Assembly: GCF_000429085.1 (NCBI RefSeq)
Contig: NZ_AUBE01000006.1
Location: forward strand, 124,001-188,000
DNA length: 64,000 nucleotides
Reading direction: 5' to 3'
DNA from: Streptomyces flavidovirens DSM 40150
GTDB taxonomy: Bacteria > Actinomycetota > Actinomycetes > Streptomycetales > Streptomycetaceae
Below the pieces are notes generated by a model. It saw nothing but the letters and a program-made list of their open reading frames with translations, ran no database searches and was not told where the DNA came from. The translations under genes and the position numbers were made by a program. The stretch's first letter is position 1. Every line of letters starts with the position of its first letter. Positions 63,856 to 64,000 of the stretch are shown in pieces.

Positions 63856-64000
63856 CTAACCGCGGGCGAACGAGTCGAGGGCGGTGTCGAAGTGCCGCTT
63901 GCCGTCGTCCTGCCTGCTGACCGGCGCCGAGACCCAGACGTCGTACATGAGACCGCCCTCCTCCCAGCACAGGTCGTACGTGTGCCGGTCCTCGTCGCCC
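63856..64000 (-). CDS. C-terminus of uncharacterised protein, 5' end beyond window
   Basis: The last 47 codons of a leftward gene whose start is off the right edge: ...DEDRHTYDLCWEEGGLMYDV then WVSAPVSRQDDGKRHFDTAL and DSFARG, TAG at 63856. This short ending resembles the C-terminal tail of extracytoplasmic domains of Streptomyces Ser/Thr kinases and related membrane proteins, but too little is visible to name it. Confidence 0.7.
   Translation of the reverse strand, partial: GDEDRHTYDLCWEEGGLMYDVWVSAPVSRQDDGKRHFDTALDSFARG

Overview
The window is chromosomal DNA of a Streptomyces or very close relative. Evidence: very high GC with near-universal G/C third codon positions, many GTG/TTG starts, GTGA/ATGA stop-start overlaps, terminators built from long GC hairpins mostly without T-tracts, and a housekeeping gene order (mdh, folD, purH-purN, sucD-sucC, icmB, pcrA, guaA) that I recall as conserved across Streptomyces chromosomes. 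I see no tRNA, rRNA, transposase, integrase or CRISPR array.

Layout. 1-5.4 kb: a glycine-betaine operon read leftward (betaine-aldehyde dehydrogenase, choline dehydrogenase, ABC ATPase, ABC permease running off the left edge). 5.5-9.6 kb: a leftward five-gene accessory operon led by a small HTH regulator; two of its products share an unusual SAIGIG-x-x-NTVT motif. 10-24 kb: core metabolism (mdh, folD, purH, purN, sucC, sucD) mixed with membrane proteins and HTH proteins, one of which is fused to a sigma-factor-like region. 24-26 kb: two secreted repeat-rich proteins. 26-35 kb: a conserved but poorly understood set: MoxR-type AAA+ ATPase, a giant DUF5682-VWA fusion, a SWIM zinc-finger protein and a DUF5691 protein, with an MmpS-like lipoprotein in the middle. 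35-46 kb: icmB, a lipase, an M23 peptidase, the pcrA helicase, two paralogous NlpC/P60 hydrolases (the first behind a ydaO-type c-di-AMP riboswitch), a metalloprotease and a glycosyltransferase remnant. 46-56 kb: NADAR protein, a MerR-MFS divergent pair, a PspC-type two-component system, and DoxX, aldolase and Uma2 proteins. 56-64 kb: guaA, chorismate mutase behind a probable Phe/Tyr attenuator, a sortase-anchored surface protein, a GMC oxidoreductase and succinic-semialdehyde dehydrogenase; the 3' end of one more gene lies at the right edge.

What stands out. (1) Promoters of the divergent moxR and SWIM genes share a 16-bp block that matches the actinobacterial RecA-independent DNA-damage promoter (PafBC type, TTGTCRGTG-N8-TAnnnT); a third match lies in front of pcrA. 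This predicts that the MoxR/DUF5682-VWA/SWIM/DUF5691 system responds to DNA damage. (2) A near-identical 159-bp element lies in frame inside two unrelated genes 12.4 kb apart. (3) A 23-codon ORF with Phe-Leu-Phe-Thr-Tyr, followed by mutually exclusive hairpins, precedes chorismate mutase. (4) The 3' end of guaA is partly duplicated just downstream of the gene, as an integration scar would be. All domain calls are by eye from motifs; no database search was run.
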